Shown here: piece after piece, positions 34,204-43,960 of the stretch
How positions within the stretch are numbered: the first letter of the stretch is position 1
Layout of the letters: every line of letters starts with the position of its first letter
Assembly: GCA_963815445.1 (NCBI GenBank)
Contig: CAWFGV010000005.1
Coordinates: 248,001 to 312,000 of the forward strand
Length of the DNA stretch: 64,000 nucleotides
Direction of reading: 5' to 3'
Source of the DNA: JANLYC01 sp963815445
GTDB taxonomy: Bacteria; Actinomycetota; Actinomycetes; Propionibacteriales; Nocardioidaceae
The notes under the pieces: generated by a model
What the model was told of the DNA's origin: nothing
Databases searched by the model: none
Seen by the model: the letters and a program-made list of their open reading frames with translations, nothing else
Position numbers and translations under genes: made by a program

Positions 34204-34470
34204 ATGGCAACGGACGCAGCAAACCTCGACTCGGCCATCAAGACCGCCGGCGCGTTCATCGGCGGTGGCCTGGCCCTCGGCGGCGGCGCCATCGGCGGTG
34301 CTATCGGTGACGGTCTCGCTGGAAGCTCCTACATCCAGGGCGTGGCTCGCCAGCCCGAAGCACAGGGTCGCCTCCAGACGATCTTCTTCTTGACGGTCGG
34401 TCTGTGTGAGGCGTTCTTCTTCATCAACCTGGCGTTCATGGCCCTGTTCGTCTTCGTGCTCGGCAAGTGA
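34204..34470 (+). CDS. atpE: F1Fo ATP synthase subunit c
   Basis: An 88-residue hairpin of two membrane helices. Helix 1 is the glycine-rich GGGLALGGGAIGGAIGDG, the polar loop is ARQPEAQGR, and the proton-binding carboxylate is Glu69 in TVGLCEAFFFINL. The residue after the Glu is Ala and no sodium-ligand set is present, so proton coupling is expected. AAGGAGAG precedes the ATG by about six bases; an in-frame upstream ATG adds six residues and is less likely. A strong ribosome binding site fits the high copy number of this subunit. Confidence 0.98.
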   Translation: MATDAANLDSAIKTAGAFIGGGLALGGGAIGGAIGDGLAGSSYIQGVARQPEAQGRLQTIFFLTVGLCEAFFFINLAFMALFVFVLGK

Positions 34471-34505
34471 TCTGAGATTCAGCGACACGAGACGGGATAC
34501 AAGTC

Positions 34506-35069
34506 ATGAGTATCGCAGCGAGTAACACCGTCGTGCCGATGGCCGCGGGTGGCAACTTCCTCGTGCCGAACCTCACGTTCGTGGTCGAGCTGATCGCCTT
34601 CGGAATCGTCCTGTATGTGCTCGGCAAGTACGTCGTCCCGCCGATCAACAAGGCGATGACCGACCGCCAGGACAGCATCAGGCGCCAGTTCGACGAGCTT
34701 GACGAGGCCAAGGCGAAGGCCGAGGCCGCCGAGAACGAGTACCGCGCACAGCTGGTCGACGCACGTCACGAGGCGTCGCGGATCCGTGAGCAGGCGCGCG
34801 AAGAGGGTGCCACGATCATCGCCGAGATGCGCGAGCAGGCGCAGGCCGAGTCGGCCCGCATCCTTCAGCATGCGCACCTGCAGGTCGAGGCGGAGCGCCG
34901 CCAGGTGGTTCAGCAGCTGCGCACCGAAGTGGGCAGCATGGCGACCACGCTGGCCGGACGCATCGTCGGAGAGTCCCTCGAGGACGACGAACGTCGCGGT
35001 CGGACGATCGAGCGGTTCATCTCCAGCCTCGAGGACGCTGACAACGTCGACCACTCCGGAGCGCGCTGA
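34506..35069 (+). CDS. atpF: F1Fo ATP synthase subunit b
   Basis: A 187-residue protein with one N-terminal membrane helix (NLTFVVELIAFGIVLYVLGKYVVPP) followed by a long Glu/Arg/Ala-rich coiled coil (DRQDSIRRQFDELDEAKAKAEAAE) that forms the peripheral stalk. The last base of its stop codon is the first base of the atpH start (TGATG). It links subunit a to the delta subunit and holds the F1 head still during rotation. Confidence 0.97.
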   Translation: MSIAASNTVVPMAAGGNFLVPNLTFVVELIAFGIVLYVLGKYVVPPINKAMTDRQDSIRRQFDELDEAKAKAEAAENEYRAQLVDARHEASRIREQAREEGATIIAEMREQAQAESARILQHAHLQVEAERRQVVQQLRTEVGSMATTLAGRIVGESLEDDERRGRTIERFISSLEDADNVDHSGAR

Positions 35070-35875
35070 TGGTTGCAGGGTCGGCACGCTCCCGGGACGA
35101 GCTGCTCGATGACGTCGAGGCGACCATCGACAAGGCGTCCTCGGAACGGCTCGGCGAAGAGCTCTTCGCGGTTGTCGGGTTGTTGGATCACGAGCCGGCA
35201 CTGCGACGGGGACTGACCGAACCCTCGGTCCCTGCCGCCGCGAAGGAGCAGGTGCTCGATTCGGTGCTCGGTGGCAAGATCGGCAGGCCGGCCCTTGACG
35301 TCCTCAAGGTTGCTGTCGCCAAGCGATGGTCCATCAGCAACGACCTCACCGACGCTGTCGAGCAGGTGGCCATCGTCGCCACCGCTGCTTCGGCGGAGGA
35401 GGCCGGGAAGCTGGACGACGTGGAGAGCGAGCTCTTCCGGTTTGCCCGCATCCTGGATGCCGAGCCGCAGCTGCGCGAGGCATTGTCCGACCCGGGTCCG
35501 TCCCTGGAGGGCAAGCGCTCCTTGCTCAATGACGTGCTCGGCCGCAAGGTCGGCAAGGTCACGAAGGACCTGCTCGTCCAGCTGGTCGCTGGACGCCACC
35601 GCAGCCTGACGCGGGGCCTGCTTCACTACCAGCAGGTGCTGGCCGCGCGACACCAGCGGCTGCTGGCCACCGCGTGGGTGGCTACTGAGCTCAGCGAGGC
35701 GCACCAGCGTCGGCTGGCGACCGCGCTCGGCGCGATGTACGACAAGCCGGTCCATCTCAACGTCGTGGTGGATCCCGACGTGCTGGGTGGTGTCCGGATC
35801 AAGATCGGTGACGACCTGATCGACTCCAGCATCGAGACCCGACTCGCTGATGCCCAACGTCAGTTGATCGGGTAG
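35069..35875 (+). CDS. atpH: F1Fo ATP synthase subunit delta
   Basis: A 268-residue subunit, longer than the approximately 180 residues of E. coli because of an extended N-terminal helical part, as usual in actinobacteria. The C-terminal signature LNVVVDPDVLGGVRIKIGDDLIDSSIETRL is complete. It binds the top of the alpha3beta3 head and subunit b. A separate b and delta are kept, unlike the mycobacterial b-delta fusion. A 134-base gap, without a clear promoter or hairpin, separates it from atpA. Confidence 0.96.
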   Translation: MVAGSARSRDELLDDVEATIDKASSERLGEELFAVVGLLDHEPALRRGLTEPSVPAAAKEQVLDSVLGGKIGRPALDVLKVAVAKRWSISNDLTDAVEQVAIVATAASAEEAGKLDDVESELFRFARILDAEPQLREALSDPGPSLEGKRSLLNDVLGRKVGKVTKDLLVQLVAGRHRSLTRGLLHYQQVLAARHQRLLATAWVATELSEAHQRRLATALGAMYDKPVHLNVVVDPDVLGGVRIKIGDDLIDSSIETRLADAQRQLIG

Positions 35876-36009
35876 CCCCCAGCCCGCCCGGTCGGACGAG
35901 GACGCAGCGCCTGCGGCCAAGGCCCGACGACAAGACAGACAACACGAGACAGCCAGACCACGGAACGTCCGAGCAGCACAGAGTCCCAGGAGAGCAGAGG
36001 CACAAGCAG

Positions 36010-37650
36010 ATGACGGAGCTCACCATCCGGCCGGAGGAGATCCAGGAAGCGCTTCAGCGTTTCGTCGCGGACTACAAGCCGGACGAAGCCAGCCGTGAAG
36101 AGGTCGGCAGGGTCGCGGAGGCGATGGACGGTATCGCCCGCGTCGAGGGCCTGCCCTCCGTCATGGCCAACGAGTTGCTCGAGTTCGAGGACGGCACCCT
36201 GGGCATCGCCCTCAACCTCGACGTCCGCGAGATCGGCGTCGTCATCCTCGGTGACTTCGCCGGTATCGAAGAGGGTCAGCAGGTCCGTCGTACCGGTGAG
36301 GTTCTATCGGTGCCGGTCGGCGACGGCTACCTCGGCCGGGTCGTCGACCCGCTGGGCAACCCCCTCGACGGCCTCGGCGACGTCGAGACCGACGCGCGAC
36401 GAGCCCTCGAGCTGCAGGCACCCTCGGTGGTGCAACGCCAGAGCGTCTCCGAGCCGATGTACACCGGCCTGAAGGCGATCGACGCGCTGACTCCGATCGG
36501 ACGCGGACAGCGCCAGCTGATCATCGGTGACCGTCAGACCGGCAAGACGGCCATCGCGATCGACACGATCATCAACCAGAAGCGGGCGTGGGACTCCGGA
36601 GACCCCGTCCAGCAGGTGCGCTGCATCTACGTCGCCATCGGCCAGAAGGGCTCGACCATCGCAGCGGTGCGCGGTTCCCTCGAAGAGGCCGGCGCGCTCG
36701 AGTACACCACGATCGTGGCTGCGCCGGCATCGGACTCCGCCGGGTTCAAGTACCTCGCGCCGTACACCGGCTCGGCCATCGGCCAGCACTGGATGTACGC
36801 CGGGAAGCACGTGCTGATCATCTTCGACGACCTCACCAAGCAGGCCGAGGCCTATCGCGCGGTGTCGCTGCTGCTGCGTCGTCCGCCGGGTCGCGAGGCC
36901 TACCCGGGTGACGTGTTCTACCTCCACAGCCGCCTCCTCGAACGCTGCGCCAAGCTGTCCGACGACATGGGTGCCGGGTCGATGACCGGGCTGCCGATCA
37001 TCGAGACCAAGGCCAACGACATCTCGGCGTACATCCCGACCAACGTCATCTCGATCACCGACGGCCAGATCTTCCTCCAGTCCGACCTGTTCAACGCCAA
37101 CCAGCGTCCGGCGATCGACGTCGGCGTCTCGGTGTCCCGTGTCGGTGGTGCCGCCCAGGTCAAGGCGATGCGGAAGGCCACCGGTTCGCTCAAGATCGAC
37201 CTGGCTCAGTTCCGCGCCATGGAGGCTTTCGCGATGTTCGCCTCCGACCTCGACGCGGCTTCTCGCCAGCAGCTCGACCGTGGTGGCCGGCTGATGGAGC
37301 TGCTCAAGCAGCCGCAGTACTCACCGTTCCCCCTCGAGGACCAGACGGTCTCCCTCTGGGCGGGCACCCGGGGCAAGCTCGACATCATCCCGACCGACGA
37401 CGTACGCCGCTTCGAGGGCGAGTTCCTGGACTTCCTGCGCCACGAGCACGGCGGCATCCTCGATGGAATCCGTGAGTCCCTGGACTTCACGGACGACACC
37501 GAGGGCGCGCTCGACACTGCCTATGACGCCTTCCTCGACCGTTTCGAGACCAGCGACGGCAGGTCGCTCAAGGCGGGTCGCGAGGAGTTCGAGGCGCTCG
37601 AGGACGAGGACATCGAGCAGGAGCAGATCGTCAAGCAGAAGCGAGGCTGA
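36010..37650 (+). CDS. atpA: F1Fo ATP synthase subunit alpha
   Basis: A 546-residue subunit. The N-terminal barrel is followed by the nucleotide-binding domain with P-loop GDRQTGKT near residue 173-180, and the arginine-finger region is in ISVTDGQIFLQSDLFNANQRPAIDVGVSVSRVGG-like family sequence. The C-terminal helical part ends in an acidic/basic tail (ALEDEDIEQEQIVKQKRG) that is longer than in E. coli, a feature shared by mycobacteria and relatives where it can affect ATP hydrolysis. The ATG follows AGGAGAGCAGAGGC. Confidence 0.98.
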   Translation: MTELTIRPEEIQEALQRFVADYKPDEASREEVGRVAEAMDGIARVEGLPSVMANELLEFEDGTLGIALNLDVREIGVVILGDFAGIEEGQQVRRTGEVLSVPVGDGYLGRVVDPLGNPLDGLGDVETDARRALELQAPSVVQRQSVSEPMYTGLKAIDALTPIGRGQRQLIIGDRQTGKTAIAIDTIINQKRAWDSGDPVQQVRCIYVAIGQKGSTIAAVRGSLEEAGALEYTTIVAAPASDSAGFKYLAPYTGSAIGQHWMYAGKHVLIIFDDLTKQAEAYRAVSLLLRRPPGREAYPGDVFYLHSRLLERCAKLSDDMGAGSMTGLPIIETKANDISAYIPTNVISITDGQIFLQSDLFNANQRPAIDVGVSVSRVGGAAQVKAMRKATGSLKIDLAQFRAMEAFAMFASDLDAASRQQLDRGGRLMELLKQPQYSPFPLEDQTVSLWAGTRGKLDIIPTDDVRRFEGEFLDFLRHEHGGILDGIRESLDFTDDTEGALDTAYDAFLDRFETSDGRSLKAGREEFEALEDEDIEQEQIVKQKRG

Positions 37651-37652
37651 GC

Positions 37653-38564
37653 ATGGCTGCATCGCTGCGTGAGCTGCGCGCACGGATCAAGTCCGTCCAG
37701 GCGACGGCGAAGATCACCCGTGCCATGGAGCTGATCGCTGCGTCGCGGATCATCAAGGCGCAGCAGCGCGCCCAGTCCGCGGCGCCGTACGCCCGCGAGC
37801 TGACCCGAGCCGTCTCGGCGGTCGCGACCTACAGCAACGTCGACCACCCGCTGACGTCTGAGCCGGAGAACCCCACCCGAGCCGCGATCCTGGTCGTCAC
37901 CAGCGACCGGGGACTGGCCGGCTCGTACTCGTCCAGCGTGCTGCGCGAAGCGGAGCGGCTGCGCGAGCGCCTGAAGTCGGAGGGCAAGGACGTCGACATC
38001 TACGTCAGCGGTCGGAAGGGCGTGCTCTACTACTCCTTCCGTGACCGCCCGATCGTCGACAGCTGGACCGGATTCTCCGACACGCCCACCTATGAAGACG
38101 CCGAGGCGATGGGCGAGGCGCTGATCGCCGCCTTCATCGACGACGAGGGTCCGCACCGGGTCGACGAGGTCCATGTGGTCTACGCGAGGTTCCGCTCCAT
38201 GCTCGTTCAGGAACCGACCGACATCCGCCTGCTGCCCCTCGAGGTGGTCGAGGGCGAGGAGAAGCCCGAGTCGGCCGAAGTGCTCCCGCTGTATGAGTTC
38301 GAGCCGTCCGGCGCGGAGGTGCTCGACGCCCTGCTGCCCAAGTACGTCCAGAGCCGGATCTTCTTCTGCCTGCTGCAGGCATCGGCCTCGGAGCTCGCCG
38401 CCCGTCAGCGGGCCATGAAGTCGGCCACTGACAACGCCGAAGAGCTCATCAAGAGCTACACCCGAACTGCCAACCAGGCCCGACAGGCCGGCATTACCCA
38501 AGAGATCAGCGAAATCGTCGGTGGCGTCAACGCCCTCGCCGATGCCAACGCCGGGAGTGAGTGA
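37653..38564 (+). CDS. atpG: F1Fo ATP synthase subunit gamma
   Basis: A 303-residue rotor subunit. Its N-terminal helix ASLRELRARIKSVQATAKITRAMELIAASRI and C-terminal helix (AMKSATDNAEELIKSYTR, then ARQAGITQEISEIVGGVNAL) form the central coiled coil. The Rossmann-like middle contains VTSDRGLAGSYSS. Two bases separate it from atpA, so translation is coupled. It transmits rotation from the c-ring to the catalytic head. Confidence 0.98.
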   Translation: MAASLRELRARIKSVQATAKITRAMELIAASRIIKAQQRAQSAAPYARELTRAVSAVATYSNVDHPLTSEPENPTRAAILVVTSDRGLAGSYSSSVLREAERLRERLKSEGKDVDIYVSGRKGVLYYSFRDRPIVDSWTGFSDTPTYEDAEAMGEALIAAFIDDEGPHRVDEVHVVYARFRSMLVQEPTDIRLLPLEVVEGEEKPESAEVLPLYEFEPSGAEVLDALLPKYVQSRIFFCLLQASASELAARQRAMKSATDNAEELIKSYTRTANQARQAGITQEISEIVGGVNALADANAGSE

Positions 38565-38570
38565 GAGACC

Positions 38571-40027
<1,457 letters not shown>

Positions 40028-40028
<1 letters not shown>

Positions 40029-40414
40029 TGGCGGACAACCTGCAGGTCGAGCTTGTCGCGGCGGACCGGGTCGTCTGGTCCGGCGAGGCCACGATGGTGG
40101 TCGCCCGCACGACCGACGGTGAGATCGGGGTGCTCAAGGATCATGCCCCGGTGCTCTCGGTGCTGCTGCCGAGCGCGGTCGAGGTGCAGACCGTCAAGGA
40201 CGACCGTCAGTACGCCGTGATCGACGGAGGTTTCCTCTCCGTGGCCAACAACCGGGTGTCGATCCTCGCCGAGCGCGCGACGCTCGGGGCGGAGGTCAAC
40301 CTCCAGGAGGCCAGGCAGGACCTCGAACGAGCGCAGGCCGATGCCGAGTCGCCCCAGGATCCAGCGCTGCTGCTCGCACAGGCCCGGGTGACTGTGGCAG
40401 AGAAGTCCAGCTAG
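40028..40414 (+). CDS. atpC: F1Fo ATP synthase subunit epsilon
   Basis: A 128-residue subunit. The N-terminal beta-sandwich has VELVAADRVVWSGEATMVV, EIGVLKDHAPVLSVL and VIDGGFLSVANNRVSILAE. The C-terminal helical part is short compared with E. coli, as in other actinobacteria, so the inhibitory extended helix may be weak. It binds gamma and the c-ring. A strong hairpin terminator begins ten bases after the stop and ends the operon. Confidence 0.97.
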
Positions 40415-40423
40415 ACCTGATAC

Positions 40424-40459
40424 CGCCGGGTGCGAGCAACCGCTCGCACCCGGCGTTTT
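40424..40459 (+). terminator. Intrinsic terminator of the atp operon
   Basis: A 13-bp perfect GC-rich stem (CGCCGGGTGCGAG and its complement), a six-base loop CAACCG, and then TTTTA. It is the clearest rho-independent terminator in the window. Confidence 0.88.
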
Positions 40460-40511
40460 AGGATCGGGGTGTCGGCGCCTACCCAGAGGGCGCCGCGGCT
40501 GAGAGGTGACG

Positions 40512-40976
40512 ATGGCGTGGTGGCAGGCGATCCTCGACAGCCTTGGGCTGATCGCGTTCGTCATCCTGCTCGCGTTCCTCTTCCTCTTCGTTCGACGCCG
40601 GGTGATCAGCCGGTCAGGTGGCACCTTCGAGTGCAGCGTCCGGATGCGAGCGTCCTCCAAGGGTGGGGCAGCAGCCCTGGCTCGCGGATGGTCGCTCGGT
40701 CTGGGCCGCTACACCGGTGACCGGCTGGAGTGGTTCCGGATCTTCTCGTTCGCGCCTCGACCTCGCCACGTCTTCGACCGGTCCATGACGGTCATCACGA
40801 GCCGGACGCCGCACGGCGCTGAAGCCTTCTCGTTGTACTCCGGACATGTGGTGGTGGCCGTACGACTCGACACCGGTCGCACGATCGAACTGGCCATGAG
40901 CCGCAATGCCTTGATGGGATTTCTGTCCTGGACCGAGGCGGCCCCGCCGGGGTACGACCGCACGATGATGACCTGA
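40512..40976 (+). CDS. DUF2550 domain membrane-anchored protein
   Basis: A 154-residue protein with one N-terminal membrane helix (LIAFVILLAFLFLFV) and a cytoplasmic domain beginning FECSVRM. GGTFECSVRMR, LGRYTGDRLEWFRIFS and RVPxx-like strands match DUF2550, a family that follows the atp genes in many actinobacteria. The function is unknown. GAGAGG lies five to six bases before the ATG; a GTG six bases upstream is also in frame. A hairpin (GGCGCC pair) lies between the atp terminator and this gene. Confidence 0.85.
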   Translation: MAWWQAILDSLGLIAFVILLAFLFLFVRRRVISRSGGTFECSVRMRASSKGGAAALARGWSLGLGRYTGDRLEWFRIFSFAPRPRHVFDRSMTVITSRTPHGAEAFSLYSGHVVVAVRLDTGRTIELAMSRNALMGFLSWTEAAPPGYDRTMMT

Positions 40977-40986
40977 GGAGGTCGCT

Positions 40987-41316
40987 GTGACCGACGGAGC
41001 GCCCCTGCAGCATGTCGTGCTGTTCAAGTTCGCGAGCCCGCTCTCGGCGCAGGAGGACGCCGCGATGCGCGAGATGGTTGCCGAGTGGCCGGCCGTGATC
41101 GGGACGATGACCGAGCTGCGGTTCGGTGGCGACCTCACCGAGGCCCGATCGCGGGGGTACCAGTACTTGCTCGTCACGGTCTTCCCCGACGCCGACACGT
41201 TGGCGGCGTACGTCGCGCATCCGATCCACCAGGACTTCGTCCGGTTTCTGGACGACCATCAGTGCGAGCGGTTGGCCTTCGACTACTACCTTGACGCGTC
41301 GAACCGGTTCGTCTGA
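40987..41316 (+). CDS. Dabb family (stress-responsive A/B barrel) protein
   Basis: A 109-residue protein with the alpha/beta ferredoxin-like barrel pattern. It starts LQHVVLFKFASPLS with the family His, followed by GDLTEARSRGYQYLLVTVFPDADTLAAYVAHPIHQDFV, the most conserved part. The family forms dimers and may bind small hydrophobic ligands; no defined reaction is visible. The GTG start follows GAGGAGG. It lies between DUF2550 and the LOG-family gene with short gaps, so the three are probably co-transcribed. Confidence 0.9.
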   Translation: MTDGAPLQHVVLFKFASPLSAQEDAAMREMVAEWPAVIGTMTELRFGGDLTEARSRGYQYLLVTVFPDADTLAAYVAHPIHQDFVRFLDDHQCERLAFDYYLDASNRFV

Positions 41317-41325
41317 GGAGCTGGC

Positions 41326-41892
41326 GTGCGGATCTGTGTGTTCTGCGGGTCGTCCCCGGGCCGGGGTGACCGCTATCGCGACGCGGCCACCGCGCTCGGC
41401 AGTCTGCTCGGAAGAAGTGGTATCGGTGTGGTGTTCGGCGGTGGGCGAGTGGGCTCGATGGGCGTCGTCGCTGATGCCGCGTTGGCGGCCGGCGGTGAAG
41501 TCATCGGCGTGATCCCGCAGCAGCTCGTCGACCGGGAGCTCGCGCACACCGGGCTCACCACGCTGCACGTGGTGGCAGACATGCATGAGCGCAAGGCGAT
41601 GATGGCCAGGTTGTCGGACGGTTTCATCGCGATGCCCGGTGGCGCAGGCACCTTGGAGGAGCTCTTCGAGGTCTGGACCTGGGCTCAGCTCGGCCTGCAC
41701 GACAAACCCCTCGGGCTCCTGGATGTGGACGGCTTCTACGAGCCGCTTGTCGTGATGCTGGACCACATGGTCGGCGAAGGGTTCCTGGCGGCCCACCACC
41801 GCGACATGGTGGCACGGGAGTCCGACCCGGCAGTGCTGCTGGACAGGCTGGCGGCGTACGACCCTCCCGGCCACAAGTGGGCCACGACCTGA
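41326..41892 (+). CDS. LOG family phosphoribohydrolase (TIGR00730)
   Basis: A 188-residue Rossmann-fold protein. VFCGSSPGRG is at the N-terminus, VFGGGRVGSMG follows, and the family pair MHERKAMM and MPGGAGTLEE is intact. LOG enzymes cleave AMP-like cytokinin nucleotides to the free base and ribose 5-phosphate; in bacteria the physiological substrate is often simply a nucleoside monophosphate. The GTG start is ten bases after the Dabb stop, with a GAGGAG site. Downstream lie two hairpin-forming repeats. Confidence 0.93.
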   Translation: MRICVFCGSSPGRGDRYRDAATALGSLLGRSGIGVVFGGGRVGSMGVVADAALAAGGEVIGVIPQQLVDRELAHTGLTTLHVVADMHERKAMMARLSDGFIAMPGGAGTLEELFEVWTWAQLGLHDKPLGLLDVDGFYEPLVVMLDHMVGEGFLAAHHRDMVARESDPAVLLDRLAAYDPPGHKWATT

Positions 41893-41897
41893 CGTGG

Positions 41898-41989
41898 CCC
41901 GGCGGCTTTGTCGCCGGGGACCGGATCCCCATATTGACGTCCCGGGTGGCTTGTTGAGCTCGGTCCCGGCGACTTCGTCGCCCGGGACC
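41898..41989. repeat. Inverted-repeat block; diverged copy of repeat family 3 in reverse orientation
   Basis: Hairpin 1 at 41898-41918 has stem CCCGGCG/CGCCGGG. Hairpin 2 at 41962-41989 is GGTCCCGGCGAC-TTC-GTCGCCCGGGACC with one bulge. Between them GGTGGCTTGTTGAGC starts a stretch (41944-41980) that matches, on the other strand, the unit repeated inside rho. The block follows the LOG gene and can terminate it. Confidence 0.75.
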
Positions 41990-41994
41990 GGCCA

Positions 41995-42000
41995 TAGGCT
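41995..42000 (+). promoter_or_regulatory. Leaderless-type -10 box of the cobalamin adenosyltransferase gene
   Basis: TAGGCT followed by six bases and the ATG at 42007. No Shine-Dalgarno sequence is seen. Confidence 0.5.
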
Positions 42001-42006
42001 GGCGGC

Positions 42007-42594
42007 ATGGTCAACCTCACCAAGATCTACACCCGCACGGGTGACGCGGGTACGACCCGGCTCGGCGACATGAGCGAGACGTCGAAGACGGATCCGCGGT
42101 TGGCTGCCTACGCCGACGTGGACGAGGCGAACTCCCAGATCGGCTGTGCGATCGCACTCGGTGGGCTGGACGCGGACGTCGTGGCGGTCCTGGTGCATGT
42201 CCAGAACGAGCTCTTCGACGTCGGCGCCGACTTCTGCACCCCGGTCGTCGACAAGCCCGAGTTTCCGCCGTTGCGGGTCGAGCCGGAGTATGTCGACCGG
42301 CTCGAGGCCTGGTGCGACCGCTACAACGAAAACCTCGAGACGCTGCGCTCGTTCATCCTGCCCGGCGGCGAGCAAGGGGCTGCGTTGTTACATGTTGCGC
42401 GCACCGTCGTGCGCCGGGCTGAGCGGTCGGCCTGGGCCGCGTACGGCCAGCATGCGGACACGATGAACGTCACGGCCATCACGTACCTGAACCGGCTCAG
42501 CGACCTGTTGTTCATCCTCGCTCGATACGCGAACCGGTCCCGCGGGGACGTGCTGTGGCGACCGGGTGGCGAGCGCGGCGAGGCCGCTCGTTAG
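42007..42594 (+). CDS. Cob(I)yrinic acid a,c-diamide adenosyltransferase (PduO-type)
   Basis: A 195-residue helical-bundle protein. The ATP-binding N-terminus KIYTRTGDAGTTRLGDMSE and the helix VVRRAERSAWAAY with paired arginines, which contact ATP and cobalamin, are both complete. FILPGGEQGAALLHVARTVV and NRLSDLLFILARYAN are the other family blocks. It transfers the adenosyl group of ATP to cob(I)alamin, making adenosylcobalamin. That is the cofactor required by the ethylmalonyl-CoA mutase encoded 1.5 kb downstream. Its promoter box is leaderless-like. Confidence 0.95.
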   Translation: MVNLTKIYTRTGDAGTTRLGDMSETSKTDPRLAAYADVDEANSQIGCAIALGGLDADVVAVLVHVQNELFDVGADFCTPVVDKPEFPPLRVEPEYVDRLEAWCDRYNENLETLRSFILPGGEQGAALLHVARTVVRRAERSAWAAYGQHADTMNVTAITYLNRLSDLLFILARYANRSRGDVLWRPGGERGEAAR

Positions 42595-42597
42595 TCT
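42592..42597 (+). promoter_or_regulatory. Leaderless-type -10 box of the SDR gene
   Basis: TAGTCT, then seven bases, then the ATG at 42605. The box overlaps the stop of the adenosyltransferase gene. Confidence 0.4.
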
Positions 42598-42604
42598 TCC
42601 CGGC

Positions 42605-43360
42605 ATGCAGATCCAGGACATCGCGGCCGTCGTCACCGGCGGAGCATCCGGCCTTGGTGGAGCCACCGCTCGCGCGCTCGCCGCGCAGGGAGCACGCGTG
42701 TTCGGACTCGACCTGCCCGCCTCCATCGACGCGGCGCCCGAGGTCGACGGCGTCACGTTGCTCGAGGGCGACGTGACCGACGAGGCCCAGGTGCGAGCCG
42801 CCATTGCGCAGGCAGCCGAGGCGGCTGCGCTGCGCGTCGTCGTCAACTGCGCGGGCATCGGCACGGCGGGTCGCATCCTGTCCAAGAACGGGCCCCACGA
42901 CCTCGCGCTGTTCCGCAAGATCATCGACGTCAACCTCGTCGGGACGTTCAACGTCCTTCGCCTCGGCGCCGAGGCGATGGCGAAGACGGAGCCGGACAGG
43001 TCAGGACAGCGAGGTGTCATCGTCAACACCGCCTCGATCGCCGCGTACGACGGTCAGGTCGGACAGGTGGCCTACGCCGCGTCGAAGGGTGGCGTGGTCG
43101 GGCTGACCTTGAGCGCGGCGCGGGACCTGGCGAGCTTCGGTATCCGGGTCGCGACGATCGCACCGGGCATCATCGACACCCCTATGCTCGCCGGCGTCAA
43201 CGACGAGTTCCGTGCCACCCTTGCCGAGGGGGTGCCGTTCCCGAAGCGCCTGGGACGCCCGGAGGAGTACGCGGCACTCGCGCTGATGATCGTCGAGCAC
43301 GACTACCTCAACGGGGAGGTCATCCGGATGGACGGTGCCCTGCGGATGGCGCCGCGCTGA
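42605..43360 (+). CDS. Short-chain dehydrogenase, 3-hydroxyacyl-CoA dehydrogenase type 2-like
   Basis: A 251-residue SDR. The cofactor motif is VVTGGASGLGGATARALA with NAD-type Asp in GLDLPA. NCAGIG is followed by the catalytic Ser in NTASIAAYDGQVGQVAYAASKGG with YxxxK. It resembles HSD17B10/type II hydroxyacyl-CoA dehydrogenases (APGIIDTPMLAGV, IRMDGALRM). It probably oxidises or reduces short 3-hydroxyacyl-CoA esters. It could serve the nearby ethylmalonyl-CoA route or branched-chain acyl-CoA breakdown, but the substrate is not proven. The ATG at 42605 gives the standard N-terminus; an in-frame upstream start lies inside the previous gene. Confidence 0.9.
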   Translation: MQIQDIAAVVTGGASGLGGATARALAAQGARVFGLDLPASIDAAPEVDGVTLLEGDVTDEAQVRAAIAQAAEAAALRVVVNCAGIGTAGRILSKNGPHDLALFRKIIDVNLVGTFNVLRLGAEAMAKTEPDRSGQRGVIVNTASIAAYDGQVGQVAYAASKGGVVGLTLSAARDLASFGIRVATIAPGIIDTPMLAGVNDEFRATLAEGVPFPKRLGRPEEYAALALMIVEHDYLNGEVIRMDGALRMAPR

Positions 43361-43587
43361 CGCTGCCGCGGCGACTCGAGGTCGGACACGCCCGACATCC
43401 CCGGAAATGATGTATCAAGCGTCTACCGTCTCTCTCCTGGGGGTACGTCAGGACCTGCTGAGTCCGACGCACGATCGTTACCGAGCAGTCGTATAAATGT
43501 TTGGACACGGTCAGCTGCGTCGGGCAACCTTCGGGGTACTCAGCACGTCGTACTCACTGGAAGGGTCCACACCCGCGGGGAGGTGTC

Positions 43588-43914
43588 ATGGTCGTCAGCT
43601 CGACCGTCACGAATCTGGTCAAGATCGGCTCCCACCTGGACGTTCGCAACGTCGCCCAGGTGCGCTCGATCCTGAACGACGTGCTGGAGTCCGTGACCGA
43701 CGGCTCGTCGGTCGTCGTCATCGACATGGCCGCCCTCGAGATCATCGATGCCGCCGGGCTGGGCATGCTGACCGCCGCGCACCTGCGGGCCGAGCGGTCA
43801 GGGCGTCACCTCGTGCTGCGGAACTGCTCCAACGAGATCCGCCGGGTGCTCGCCGTGACGCGGCTCAACCGGATTCTGCACCTCGACCGACGCCACCTCA
43901 GCCTGTCCGCCTGA
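43588..43914 (+). CDS. STAS domain protein (anti-sigma factor antagonist-like) without the usual phosphorylated Ser
   Basis: The ATG at 43588 (GGGGAGG upstream) gives a 108-residue single STAS domain. VDxx-type strand GSHLDVRNVAQVRSILNDV, VVVIDMAALEIIDAAGLGML and HLVLRNCSNEIRRVLAVTRL follow the SpoIIAA/RsbV fold. At the place of the regulatory DSSGLG loop this protein reads DAAGLG (about residues 54-59), so the phospho-acceptor serine is lacking. It may be a constitutively active antagonist or a non-phosphorylated binding protein. No kinase or sigma gene is adjacent. A 227-base AT-richer gap precedes it. Confidence 0.88.
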   Translation: MVVSSTVTNLVKIGSHLDVRNVAQVRSILNDVLESVTDGSSVVVIDMAALEIIDAAGLGMLTAAHLRAERSGRHLVLRNCSNEIRRVLAVTRLNRILHLDRRHLSLSA

Positions 43915-43960
43915 GCTGGTTGCCTGAGCTGGTTTGCTGAGCTGGTTGCCTAAGCTGTCC
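43911..43960 (+). repeat. Short tandem repeats after the STAS gene
   Basis: Starting at the stop codon, CTGAGCTGGTTGC recurs about three times with small changes (CTGAGCTGGTTTG, CTGAGCTGGTTGC, then CTAAGCTGTCCGC), 15 bases or so apart. No clear hairpin is formed. It looks like a simple expansion at the gene end. Confidence 0.6.

Noticed and set aside
40795..42375. A 526-codon minus-strand frame across DUF2550 to the adenosyltransferase gene
   Set aside because: Covers four convincing plus-strand genes and shows no domain.
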